A stretch of DNA of 64,000 nucleotides from JAOUEA01 sp963734685 (GTDB lineage Bacteria; Actinomycetota; UBA4738; HRBIN12), in contig CAVTIC010000007.1 of NCBI GenBank assembly GCA_963734685.1, positions 248,001-312,000 of the forward strand, given 5' to 3'. The notes beneath the pieces are model-generated. The model worked only from the letters and a program-made list of their open reading frames with translations. It did not search any database and had not been told where the DNA came from. Each line of letters opens with the position of its first letter. The first letter of the stretch is position 1. The position numbers and the translations under genes are program-made. Positions 1 through 7,123 of this stretch are shown piece after piece.

Positions 1-108
1 GAGCTCGACCCCGAGGGGCGGTGGCACAAGGTCCCGCCGGTCCACGGCGTCGAGGCGCACCGGGCGCTGCAGGAGCTCGCGGTCGTGCGGGCGGGCGGCG
101 AACGGTGA
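1..108 (+). CDS. ppk1: Polyphosphate kinase 1, C-terminal end (partial)
   Basis: The first 35 codons of the window are an open frame that enters from outside and stops with TGA at 106-108. The peptide carries the pattern ELDPEGRWHKV, which resembles the last residues of actinobacterial PPK1 (a Trp/Glu-Leu-x-x-x-Gly-x-Trp tail). PPK1 polymerises the gamma phosphate of ATP into polyphosphate. The stop overlaps the GTG start of the following CYTH-CHAD gene, so the two are probably translationally coupled. A ppk next to a MutT1-type gene is the arrangement known in mycobacteria. Only the tail is visible, so the call rests on this short motif plus context. Confidence 0.55.
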   Translation, partial: ELDPEGRWHKVPPVHGVEAHRALQELAVVRAGGER

Positions 109-1595
109 ACCTGGAACGCGAGGCGAAGCTCGCGGCGGACCCGTCGTTCAACCTCCCGGATCTCCACGAGGCGGTGCCCGGAGTGGGCGCATCCGCGGCG
201 GGCACCGAGCGCTTCGTCACCAGCTACTACGACACCGCCGATCTGCGGCTCACCCGGTGGGGCGGCTCGCTCCGATACCGGACGGGAGCGGGGTGGACCG
301 TCAAGCTCCCGGGAGCGACGAACGACGAGGTGATCACGCGGCAGGAGATCACCTTCGAGGGCCCACCTGCCCGGCCGCCGGCCGCCGCGCTCGACCTGGT
401 GAGCGCGTTCGTCCGCACCTCGCCGGTGCGGCTCGCGACGAGACTGCAGACGCTCCGTCACCTGGTCGCGCTCTCGGCGAACGACGACGGGGAGGTGGCC
501 GAGGTGGTCGATGACGAGGTCACGGTCCTCGACGGACGCCGGATCGTCGAGCGGTTCCGCGAGGTCGAGGTGGAACTGACCCAGGCCGGCGACGACAGGG
601 TGCTCGAGGCAGTGGTGTCGAGCCTCGTGCAGAGCGGAGCGCGGCGCGGCGCGGCGATCCCCAAGGCCACCCGGGCTCTGCGTCCGAACTCGTTGCTCCC
701 TCCCGACGTCGTCGTCCCGCGGGTCGGGAAGCGGTCGACGGTGCACGAGGTCGTGCGGGCCGCGATCGCGGCGTCGACCGAGCGACTGATCCGGCACGAC
801 CCGGTCGTCCGCATCGGCCAGGACCCCGAAGGGGTGCACCAGGCCCGGGTCGCGACCCGTCGGCTCAGGAGCGATCTGCGGACGTTCCGCGCCTACCTGG
901 TCGATGAACCCCGTGACGACTTGCGGGAAGAGCTGGGTTGGCTCGGGGCCGAGTTGGGGCGTGTGCGCGATCTGGATGTGCTGGACGAGCGCCTGCGGAG
1001 GCACGCATCGGCCACCCTCGACGACGACGCCCGCGGCGTGGCGACATTGCTCCAGCGTCTGCGGTCGCAGCGGGAATCGGCCCGGGCCGAGCTGCTCTCG
1101 GCGATGCGTGAGGCACGATACCTGGCCTTGCTCGACGACCTCGTGGAGAGCACCGACTCGCCGCCGGTGCGGGCAGAGGCAGCGAAGGTCCTGGCGATCG
1201 AGACGCTCGCCGACGTGATGGAACGCCCGTGGGGGCATCTCGCCCGGCTCGGCGAGCGGCTCGGACCCTCGTCGCCAGACACCGATCTCCACGAAGCCCG
1301 GATCCGCGTCAAACGCGTGCGGTACGCCGCCGAGGTGCTTGCGCCGGTCGCGGGGAAGCGGGCCCGGCGGTTCGCTCGCCGGGCGGAAGCGATGCAGGTC
1401 GTGTTGGGCGAGCATCAGGATGCGGTCATGGCGTCGGCATGGCTGCGAGAGCAGGCGGCGGGTACGACCTCGCGGGTGGCCTTCACGGCGGGGGAGTTGG
1501 CCGCGGTCGAGGCGCACGCCAAGGATGCCGCCCGTGCGCGGTGGTCTTCCGCATGGGATCGTCTGACCGATCGTCGGCTGAGGTTCTGGGAGTGA
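105..1595 (+). CDS. CYTH and CHAD domain protein (polyphosphate-associated)
   Basis: Protein of 496 residues. The N-terminal CYTH (triphosphate tunnel) domain starts at once with the family's ExExK signature (E4, E6, K8) and runs to about residue 200. A CHAD domain of Arg/Lys- and His-rich helices fills residues 215-490 (for example VHQARVATRRLRSDLR and HEARIRVKRVRY). CYTH enzymes hydrolyse triphosphate-containing substrates, and CHAD domains bind polyphosphate. Sitting between ppk1 and a MutT1-like gene supports a role in polyphosphate metabolism or storage granules. I chose the GTG at 105 because the ExExK motif lies directly after it and it overlaps the ppk1 stop. An in-frame ATG at 21 would add 28 low-complexity residues that overlap ppk1. 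The stop overlaps the next ATG by one base. Confidence 0.9.
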   Translation: MNLEREAKLAADPSFNLPDLHEAVPGVGASAAGTERFVTSYYDTADLRLTRWGGSLRYRTGAGWTVKLPGATNDEVITRQEITFEGPPARPPAAALDLVSAFVRTSPVRLATRLQTLRHLVALSANDDGEVAEVVDDEVTVLDGRRIVERFREVEVELTQAGDDRVLEAVVSSLVQSGARRGAAIPKATRALRPNSLLPPDVVVPRVGKRSTVHEVVRAAIAASTERLIRHDPVVRIGQDPEGVHQARVATRRLRSDLRTFRAYLVDEPRDDLREELGWLGAELGRVRDLDVLDERLRRHASATLDDDARGVATLLQRLRSQRESARAELLSAMREARYLALLDDLVESTDSPPVRAEAAKVLAIETLADVMERPWGHLARLGERLGPSSPDTDLHEARIRVKRVRYAAEVLAPVAGKRARRFARRAEAMQVVLGEHQDAVMASAWLREQAAGTTSRVAFTAGELAAVEAHAKDAARARWSSAWDRLTDRRLRFWE

Positions 1596-2446
1596 TGACG
1601 CAGGTCCGGGCGGGCGGCGGGGTGGTTCGCCGGCGAGGCGAACGCGGGCCCGAGATCGCGCTCGTGCACCGGCCCCGCTACGACGACTGGACCTTCCCCA
1701 AAGGCAAGGCCGAAGACGGCGAGACCGACGAGGAGAACGCGTCGCGCGAGGTCCTGGAGGAGACGGGGTTCCGGTGCGAGTTCGGACCCGAGCTCGTGAC
1801 CGTGCACTACACCGATCACCAGGACCGGGCGAAGACGGTGCGGTACTGGCTGATGTACCCGACCGGAGGCTCGTTCGTCCCGGGCGCCGAGGTCGACGAG
1901 ATCCGATGGACCTCGCCCGAGGAGGCCGCATCGATGCTGACGTACGCGCACGACCGATCCGTGCTCGAGGCCGCGGCGGCTTTCGACCGGCCGTTGTTCC
2001 TGGTGCGCCATGCCAGGGCGGGGGATCGGGAGGCATGGACCGAGGACGACCGACTGCGGCCGCTGTCGAGGAAGGGGCGGCTGCAGGCCGAGGCGTTGGT
2101 GGGCGTGTTCGAAGGGATCCCGCTGGACCGGGTGCTGTCGAGCCCGTCGGCCCGATGCGTCCAGACGGTGCGCCCACTCGCCCTCTCGCGCCGGCTCCCG
2201 ATCGAGGAGCACGAGGACTTGGCGGAGGGGGCAGACACGCAAGCTGCCATGTCGCTGCTCCGTTCGTCGGGCGGCACGGTCGTCGTGAGCACCCATGGCG
2301 ACGTGATCCCTGCGGTCTTGCAGGCGCTCGCGGATCGCGGACTGCCGGTCGACGACCCGTTGCTGACGAAGAAGGGGTCGACCTGGGTGCTCGAGCGAGA
2401 TGGGGGACTGTTCACCGAGGCGCGGTACATCTCCCCTCCCGCTTGA
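1595..2446 (+). CDS. mutT1: MutT1-like Nudix hydrolase fused to histidine phosphatase (RHG) domain
   Basis: Protein of 283 residues with two domains. The N-terminal Nudix domain has a perfect box from G37 to F59 (G-x5-E-x7-REVLEETGF). The C-terminal histidine phosphatase (SixA/phosphoglycerate mutase-like) domain has the nucleophile motif RHA at 138-140 and a second catalytic His at 234 in STHGD. Mycobacterial MutT1 has this same architecture and hydrolyses 8-oxo-(d)GTP and diadenosine polyphosphates, and its gene neighbours ppk there too. It probably sanitises oxidised nucleotides or alarmone-like dinucleotides in the cytoplasm. ATG at 1595 overlaps the previous TGA by one base, so it is the third gene of a coupled run. 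Confidence 0.88.
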   Translation: MTQVRAGGGVVRRRGERGPEIALVHRPRYDDWTFPKGKAEDGETDEENASREVLEETGFRCEFGPELVTVHYTDHQDRAKTVRYWLMYPTGGSFVPGAEVDEIRWTSPEEAASMLTYAHDRSVLEAAAAFDRPLFLVRHARAGDREAWTEDDRLRPLSRKGRLQAEALVGVFEGIPLDRVLSSPSARCVQTVRPLALSRRLPIEEHEDLAEGADTQAAMSLLRSSGGTVVVSTHGDVIPAVLQALADRGLPVDDPLLTKKGSTWVLERDGGLFTEARYISPPA

Positions 2447-2474
2447 GGCGTGCGGTCGGGCGATCGCGGACGCC

Positions 2475-3245
2475 TCACGCCGGCAGTGGGCCTCGCGTCG
2501 CCGCCAGCATGCCGGCGCGTCGGAATCCGAGACGCTCGTACATCCGCACGACCGACGACGCGGTCGGATCGGCGAACAGGCAGACGTGATCGGCCCCGTC
2601 GGCGTGCGCCGCACTGATCAGCGCCGTCGTGACGTTGCTGGCGAGGCCGCGTCCGCGCGCCTCGGGGAACGTCACGACGTTGTCGACGTAGCCCACGCCG
2701 TCGAGCACCATGACCGCGCCGAGCGAGACGAGCACGCCACCGTCGTCGCGGATGCCGAACCAACGTTTGCCCCCGGTGCGGAGCACGTCGCGCTCGATCG
2801 CCCGGAGCTGGCTCACCGTCTCATCGGCGCCCACGTCGAAGAGGGCGAGGGAGTCGTGCACCCGGGCCCAGAGCTCCGGGCCGTCGGCCATCTCCTCGAC
2901 GGGGTCACGCGTGTATGTGGGCGGGGGGTTGCCCGAGGTGCGTCGGAGGTCCATCACCAGATCCCAGGTGAGCGAGTGACCTCTGTCGCTGAGGGCTCGC
3001 AACAGATCCGCGCAACGTTCGGGATGGAACGACACGAGGTGCTCGGTCGTGACGCCGGCGGCGCGCAGGGCGGGAAGCAGCGAACGCTCCACCTCGTCGA
3101 CGGTCAGGTCGTCGCCGGGAACGTCGATCCGCGCGTAGTTCGCATCCCACACCGCGGGGAACCGTCCGTCGGTGACGACCGCTCCCCACCATGTGGGTTC
3201 CACCCGGCCGAACAACGCATCGAGTGCACGCCAGAACCGCAGCAC
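2475..3245 (-). CDS. GNAT family N-acetyltransferase
   Basis: Protein of 256 residues. The C-terminal half has the GNAT fold: beta strands around GAVMVLDGVGYVDNVVT, then the acetyl-CoA pyrophosphate loop ARGRGLASNV (R/Q-x-x-G-x-G/A type), then the helix-strand end YERLGFRRAG. The N-terminal half (1-110) lies upstream of this fold and may be a diverged second GNAT domain, as in tandem-GNAT proteins. The substrate cannot be told. It is convergent with the MutT1-like gene (28 bp apart) and divergent from corA. Confidence 0.78.
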   Translation of the reverse strand: MLRFWRALDALFGRVEPTWWGAVVTDGRFPAVWDANYARIDVPGDDLTVDEVERSLLPALRAAGVTTEHLVSFHPERCADLLRALSDRGHSLTWDLVMDLRRTSGNPPPTYTRDPVEEMADGPELWARVHDSLALFDVGADETVSQLRAIERDVLRTGGKRWFGIRDDGGVLVSLGAVMVLDGVGYVDNVVTFPEARGRGLASNVTTALISAAHADGADHVCLFADPTASSVVRMYERLGFRRAGMLAATRGPLPA

Positions 3246-3308
3246 GTGGCCGGGGATCGGTTCGCTCGAAGCGGGAAGCGGCCACGGCGCGAGTGTAGCC
3301 GCGGTTCG

Positions 3309-3314
3309 GATAGG
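3309..3314 (+). promoter_or_regulatory. Putative -10 box of corA (leaderless type)
   Basis: TAGGCT lies 8 nt before the GTG start of the corA remnant. The same placement of TAnnnT is seen before several other genes here (11992, 18855, 23947, 63626). No convincing -35 is visible. Confidence 0.35.
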
Positions 3315-3322
3315 CTTCCTCG

Positions 3323-4325
3323 GTGATCAAGGGGCGGTTCGTACCGGCGACGGGGTCACGCGAGCGAGGTGAACGTTCGCCGATCTCGATGGCCAGGCGG
3401 CTGCGCGATCGGCTCGACGCAGGGGCCTTCGCTTGGCTCGACATCATCGATCCCGACGTCGTCGATCTCAGCGCGTTGCGGGCGGCGTCTCGGCCTGCAC
3501 CCGGTCACGATCGAGGACACGAAGCATCGGCGGCCAAGCGATCGAAGGTCGAGCTCTTCGAGGGACACGCGTTCGTGGTGCTGCGGCCCGTCACGGTGGG
3601 CCAGGATCGCCGCTGGGTCTCGTCGAGCACGAGATCCACGCCATCGCCGGGGAGGGGTTCCTCGTGACGCTTCGCTTGGCGCCAGTTGTACGCGATGGAA
3701 GGAGTGGATGCCCGATGGGAACGGCACTCCGAGATGGCCTCCACAGGGTCGGGTTCGCGCTCTACACGCTGCTCGACGAGGTGGTCGACGGGTACCTGTC
3801 CGCGGTCGAGGCGCTCGAAGACGATGCAGACGCGTCTCCAGGATGTGGTGTTCGAGCGCGACGGCGACCCTTCGCGCGACGCCGAACATCCAGGAACGGC
3901 TGTTCCACGCTGAAGCGTGACACCGTGGTGCTTCGTCGCTCGGCGATGCCGCTCCGACAGGGCGTCGACACGATCCAGGAAGAGCCCGCCTTCGCGACGT
4001 CGTCGTTGGCGCCGTACTACCGAGACGTGATGGATCATGTGATGCAGGGTCGTCGAACTCGCGACAACGTTCGCGATCTGCTCACGTCGTTGCTGGAGGT
4101 CCGGGTCGCCCAGGCCGCGAACCGCCTGAACGAGGTCATGAAGAAGCTCAGCGCGTGGGCCGCATCGTGCTCGTGCCGACGTTGATCGCCGGCATCTACG
4201 GCATGAACTTCACGCACATGCCCGAACTCCGATGGCGTGTTCGGGTATCCGATGGCACTGGGGCTGATGGTGGCGTCGGCCATCGCGCTTATACGTGACT
4301 ATTCAAGCGGCGCGACTGGCTCTAG
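3323..4325 (+). pseudogene. corA: CorA-type Mg2+/Co2+ transporter, multiply frameshifted
   Basis: Pieces of a CorA protein are spread over all three plus-strand frames in correct order: FAWLDIIDPDVVDLSALR, GLHPVTIEDTKHR, KVELFEGHAFVVLRPV, EIHAIAGEGFLVTLR, VGFALYTLLDEVVDGYL, LQDVVFERD, LKRDTVVLRR, APYYRDVMDHV, RDLLTSLLEVRVAQAANRLN, MKKLSAWA, the family's pore signature GMN (4200-4208), GYPMALGLMVASA, and the typical C-terminal end FKRRDWL with TAG at 4323-4325. At least eight changes of frame are needed to join them. CorA channels import Mg2+ or Co2+ across the cytoplasmic membrane, but no functional product can come from this copy as it reads. Either the gene is decaying, or this stretch of consensus is poor. 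Flanking genes are intact, which favours decay. Start taken at the GTG at 3323, 8 nt after a TAGGCT hexamer. Confidence 0.85.
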
Positions 4326-4327
4326 CG

Positions 4328-4660
4328 ATGTGCCGCGCCCTCACCCTGATGTGTGTGGCCGACGACGGCGAGTCGCTCGAGGCGTTGAAGGCCGCGTCGG
4401 TCGGCGCGGAGTGGGAGCTCACGCCAGGGGCGACCGACCTGCGTTCGGCGCTCGATCAGCTCGATGCGGAGCGTCCGCACGTCCTGGTCGCCTTCGGCGA
4501 CCAGGACGAACTCGTGGAGATCGTGCGCCTGCGGTTCCCCGTGATGCGGATCATCACGGACCGGGACACGCCCGGGGCCACCGCGGTGGCCACCTCGCTG
4601 GACGAGGTGCGGGGGCTGGTGCTCGACCTGCCCCGCCCAGGCGGTCCGGTCGGGGCTTAG
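4328..4660 (+). CDS. Small protein of unknown function
   Basis: Unrecognised protein of 110 residues starting 3 nt after the corA stop. It has alternating strands and helices (LTLMCVADDGESLEALK, PHVLVAFGDQDELVEIVR, MRIITDRDTPGATAVATS), which could form a small alpha/beta fold vaguely like a response-regulator receiver. No phosphoacceptor pattern is convincing. No signal peptide or membrane segment. An in-frame ATG at 4295 would overlap the corA end, so I prefer 4328. Its last 4 nt overlap the end of the convergent transglycosylase-like gene. Confidence 0.5.
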   Translation: MCRALTLMCVADDGESLEALKAASVGAEWELTPGATDLRSALDQLDAERPHVLVAFGDQDELVEIVRLRFPVMRIITDRDTPGATAVATSLDEVRGLVLDLPRPGGPVGA

Positions 4661-5100
4661 ACGCCCCAGGGGCTCCAGCTGCCCAGGCGATGCACCATGC
4701 GCATCGTCACCATGATGTTGGCCCGGGCGTTGAAGGCGGACCAACCGCGGAAGCCGAACGCTTGGGCGCGGCCGGGCCAGTATCGGCGGAGGTGCTGGAA
4801 GATGCCGCTCGCGCCACTGTAGGAGTTGTACGCGTCGTGCTCGAAGTGCGATTCCCTGTCGGCGACGTACAGGGCGGTGGAGGCTCCACCCGGGACGGGC
4901 CAGCGTTCCTCCGCGCATCGGATGAGCTGTTTGACGTGCCAGGTGCCCTTCCGCCAATCGATGTCGCAGATGCGGGCTGGCACCCCTTGTTCGCGCGCCT
5001 GCGCCGGGGTCGTCGAGATGACGACGGGAACGGAGAGGAGCAGCGAGGAGAGGATCAGCGCGGCCGGGAAGCGGCGGCGCACGGTTCGGGATCGATCCAT
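4657..5100 (-). CDS. Secreted transglycosylase/lysozyme-like protein
   Basis: Protein of 147 residues from the ATG at 5100 (a GTG at 5112 would add four residues). Residues 1-35 are a classic signal peptide: RSRTVRRRF, a hydrophobic core LILSSLLLSVPVVI, and an Ala-x-Ala exit at PAQA. The mature part has the layout of lysozyme-like SLT domains, with the likely catalytic Glu in ADRESHFEHDAYN, the family-like GASGIFQHL segment, and a C-terminal ARANIMVTMRMV helix. It would cleave peptidoglycan glycan strands outside the cell, as Rpf-like and SLT proteins do in actinobacteria. Short length suggests a single catalytic domain without a wall-binding module. Two cysteines (in RICDID and IRCAEE) may pair. 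Confidence 0.7.
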   Translation of the reverse strand: MDRSRTVRRRFPAALILSSLLLSVPVVISTTPAQAREQGVPARICDIDWRKGTWHVKQLIRCAEERWPVPGGASTALYVADRESHFEHDAYNSYSGASGIFQHLRRYWPGRAQAFGFRGWSAFNARANIMVTMRMVHRLGSWSPWGV

Positions 5101-5454
5101 ATATGGGTTCACCCCCGCGGCGAGCGGAACTGGCTGTTGCGCTCAGGTCCGGTCGGCCGTGCGGTGAGCTCTTCACCGGCGCGCCGATCGTCCCCGCGGT
5201 AGGTCGTGGGTGCGGACATCACCTCCTGTGGTCGATATCTCCGTCTGTGTGACCTATCGCGCGACGCGGACCGCCGGCCCCAGCTCCCGGACGTGCGCAG
5301 GCATACGCAACGCCGACCCTGGGAAGGTGGTGTGCGCAGCATGCGCCGGGGAGGGGCGGACCGGAACCGTCCGCGTCGTGCCGGATAACCCTACGGGGGC
5401 CCCCGACGAGCGACAACTCGAACATGACCACAGGTCATAGCGTGGGGGCCTACG
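5101..5454. other. 354-bp intergenic region upstream of divergent transglycosylase and ispH genes
   Basis: Holds the promoters of both divergent genes. I looked on the minus strand for a c-di-AMP (ydaO) riboswitch, common before actinobacterial wall-hydrolase genes, and did not see its conserved blocks. A strong purine run AGGAGGTG precedes an ATG at 5219 (minus) that opens a 36-codon frame, but the spacing is too short for a normal ribosome site. ispH has a GGGGGC purine stretch 5-10 nt before its ATG. Nothing else recognised. Confidence 0.4.
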
Positions 5455-6420
5455 ATGTGGGCCGTGGCAGACCATGCCGGAACCGTGTTGCTCGCCGCGC
5501 CGCGCGGCTACTGTGCCGGGGTCGAGCGCGCCGTCGACGCGGTCGAGCGTGCTCTCGCCATACACGGTGCGCCGGTGTACGTGCGCAAGCAGATCGTGCA
5601 CAACCTGCACGTCGTGCGCGATCTCGAGGACAAGGGGGCGGTCTTCGTCGACCAGGAGACCGAGGTGCCCGAGGGGGCGGTGGTCGTCCTCTCGGCGCAT
5701 GGCGTGGCGCCGTGGGTGTACGAGAACGCGGGAACCCGGGGGCTCGACGTGATCGACGCGACCTGCCCTCTGGTCACCAAGGTGCACGGAGAGGCCCGAC
5801 GGTTCGCCCAGCAGGGACGAACGATCGTGCTGATCGGTCACGAAGGTCATGAAGAGGTCGAGGGCACCAGCGGTCAGGCACCCGATCGCACGATCCTGGT
5901 GCAGTCGACCGACGAGGCCCGCACCGTGGAGGTTCCCGACCCCGAGAACCTGAGCTACCTCACGCAGACGACGCTGTCGGTCGACGAGACGAACGAGATC
6001 GTCCGCATCCTCGAGGAGCGGTTCCCGGCGATCACGGGCCCTCCGCGGGACGACATCTGCTATGCGACGCAGAACCGCCAGGACGCCGTGAAAGTGATCG
6101 CACCCGCCGCCGACGTGGTGCTCGTGATCGGATCGCAGAACTCGTCCAACTCGAACCGGCTCGCGGAGCTCTCGAGGGAACTGGGCACGCCTGCCTACCT
6201 CGTCGATGACGACAGCACGGTGGACCCGACCTGGCTGGACGGAGCCGGCACCGTCGGACTCACGAGCGGCGCCTCCGCACCGGAATGGCTCGTGCACCGC
6301 ATGGTGGCGTGGTTGGCCGAGCGGGGGTTCACCACGGTGGAGGAGGTCACCCTCACCGAGGAGCGGGTCCGGTTCTCGCTTCCGGCTGGCGTTCGCGAGA
6401 TCCCACTGAGCGCTTCCTGA
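5455..6420 (+). CDS. ispH: 4-hydroxy-3-methylbut-2-enyl diphosphate reductase (IspH/LytB)
   Basis: Last enzyme of the MEP isoprenoid pathway. It reduces HMBPP to IPP and DMAPP with a [4Fe-4S] cluster in the cytoplasm. At 321 residues it is the usual family length. The three cluster cysteines are present: C20 in PRGYCAGV, C104 in DATCPLV and C202 in DDICYATQNRQ. Family blocks VRKQIVHN, LSAHGV, GHEGHEE and SQNSSNS are intact. The ATG at 5455 follows a G-rich ribosome site, and a GTG three codons in is an alternative. The gene ends inside the first unit of a 37-bp tandem repeat. It stands alone, with a convergent neighbour downstream. Confidence 0.97.
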   Translation: MWAVADHAGTVLLAAPRGYCAGVERAVDAVERALAIHGAPVYVRKQIVHNLHVVRDLEDKGAVFVDQETEVPEGAVVVLSAHGVAPWVYENAGTRGLDVIDATCPLVTKVHGEARRFAQQGRTIVLIGHEGHEEVEGTSGQAPDRTILVQSTDEARTVEVPDPENLSYLTQTTLSVDETNEIVRILEERFPAITGPPRDDICYATQNRQDAVKVIAPAADVVLVIGSQNSSNSNRLAELSRELGTPAYLVDDDSTVDPTWLDGAGTVGLTSGASAPEWLVHRMVAWLAERGFTTVEEVTLTEERVRFSLPAGVREIPLSAS

Positions 6421-6503
6421 TCGCGCTACCGCCTTCGGCTGCTTGAGCGCTTCCTGATCGCGCTACCGCCTTCGGCTGCTTGAGCGCTTCCTGATCGCGC
6501 TCA
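6408..6503. repeat. 37-bp tandem repeat (2 full units plus 20 bp) between convergent genes, with terminator-like hairpin
   Basis: Unit one is 6408-6444, unit two 6445-6481 (identical), and a 20-bp partial third is 6482-6501. Each unit begins GAGCGCTTCCTGATCGCGCT and contains the short inverted pair AGCGC/GCGCT. In the last copy the stem extends to 7 bp (TGAGCGC 6481-6487 with GCGCTCA 6497-6503). The first unit encodes the last codons and stop of ispH, and the last copy supplies the stop region of the convergent gene. The hairpin may act as a two-way terminator, although no T-run follows. Confidence 0.85.
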
Positions 6504-7052
6504 GGTCCAAGCGGAGAACTGGTCGCGGTCTTCCTCCGGCTCCTCGTAGACGATCGAGACGAGCGTGTCGGTGGCGACCACGCCGGGCAGCGAATGGATC
6601 TCCTCGAGGATCACGCCGCTCGCGATCTCCCACGGCTGTGCCACGCACGCGAGCAGGTCGTACTCGCCACCGAGCACGGCGACCCCCGAGACGTCCGCCA
6701 TGTCGCCCAGACGCTCCGCGATGCCGGCGGCGGCGCCGGCTTCCACTTTGATGTGCACGTAGCACGCGTCGCCGATGATCGCCGGCGCCTGTGGAGCCCC
6801 CCAGCCAGCGATGCCGATGCGATCCGGAGGCACCACGGGCGCCGTCATCGTTCGCTGCACCCCGGGCACGTGATGGATCTCCGAGAGCACCTGCGTCGCG
6901 ATCGACGCGAGGTCGGGGCCCTCGGCGTGCATCAGCACGTCCCAGCCGCCCACCACGGCGATCGCCCGTGGAACCTGCGACTTCGATGCGAGTCCCGCGA
7001 GGACCTGGTCCATCGAGCCCGGTGCGATGCGGAGGTAGACGTAGGCGTCCAT
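6501..7052 (-). CDS. Lrp/AsnC ligand-binding (RAM) domain protein, two tandem domains, no HTH
   Basis: Protein of 183 residues made of two similar alpha/beta repeats (about 1-78 and 95-172). Each has the RAM pattern of a strand, helix, VVGGWDVLMHAEG or VLGGEYDLLACVA, and IHHVPGVQRT or IHSLPGVVAT. This is the effector-binding half of Lrp/AsnC regulators, without the DNA-binding helix-turn-helix. Stand-alone RAM proteins of this kind bind amino acids or act as partners of full-length regulators, and the ligand here is unknown. It is monocistronic and convergent with ispH. Downstream lies the PhoU/TrkA-C operon end, also on the minus strand. Confidence 0.85.
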   Translation of the reverse strand: MDAYVYLRIAPGSMDQVLAGLASKSQVPRAIAVVGGWDVLMHAEGPDLASIATQVLSEIHHVPGVQRTMTAPVVPPDRIGIAGWGAPQAPAIIGDACYVHIKVEAGAAAGIAERLGDMADVSGVAVLGGEYDLLACVAQPWEIASGVILEEIHSLPGVVATDTLVSIVYEEPEEDRDQFSAWT

Positions 7053-7123
7053 GCGGCGAGGCTAGGTCACCTCCGGGCCGGGTACAAGGAAGCGGCGTCC
7101 AACTGGCGTCACGACGCGGTGCG

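Noticed and set aside
5109..5219. 36-codon minus-strand frame with AGGAGGTG upstream
   Set aside because: Spacing from the purine run to the ATG is only 2 nt, the peptide is charged and featureless, and there is no conservation evidence.
5101..5454. c-di-AMP (ydaO) riboswitch before the transglycosylase-like gene
   Set aside because: Expected from actinobacterial wall-hydrolase genes, but the conserved blocks are not found on the minus strand.
6408..6503. CRISPR-like array
   Set aside because: The units are directly adjacent without spacers, and no cas gene is near, so it is a simple tandem repeat.
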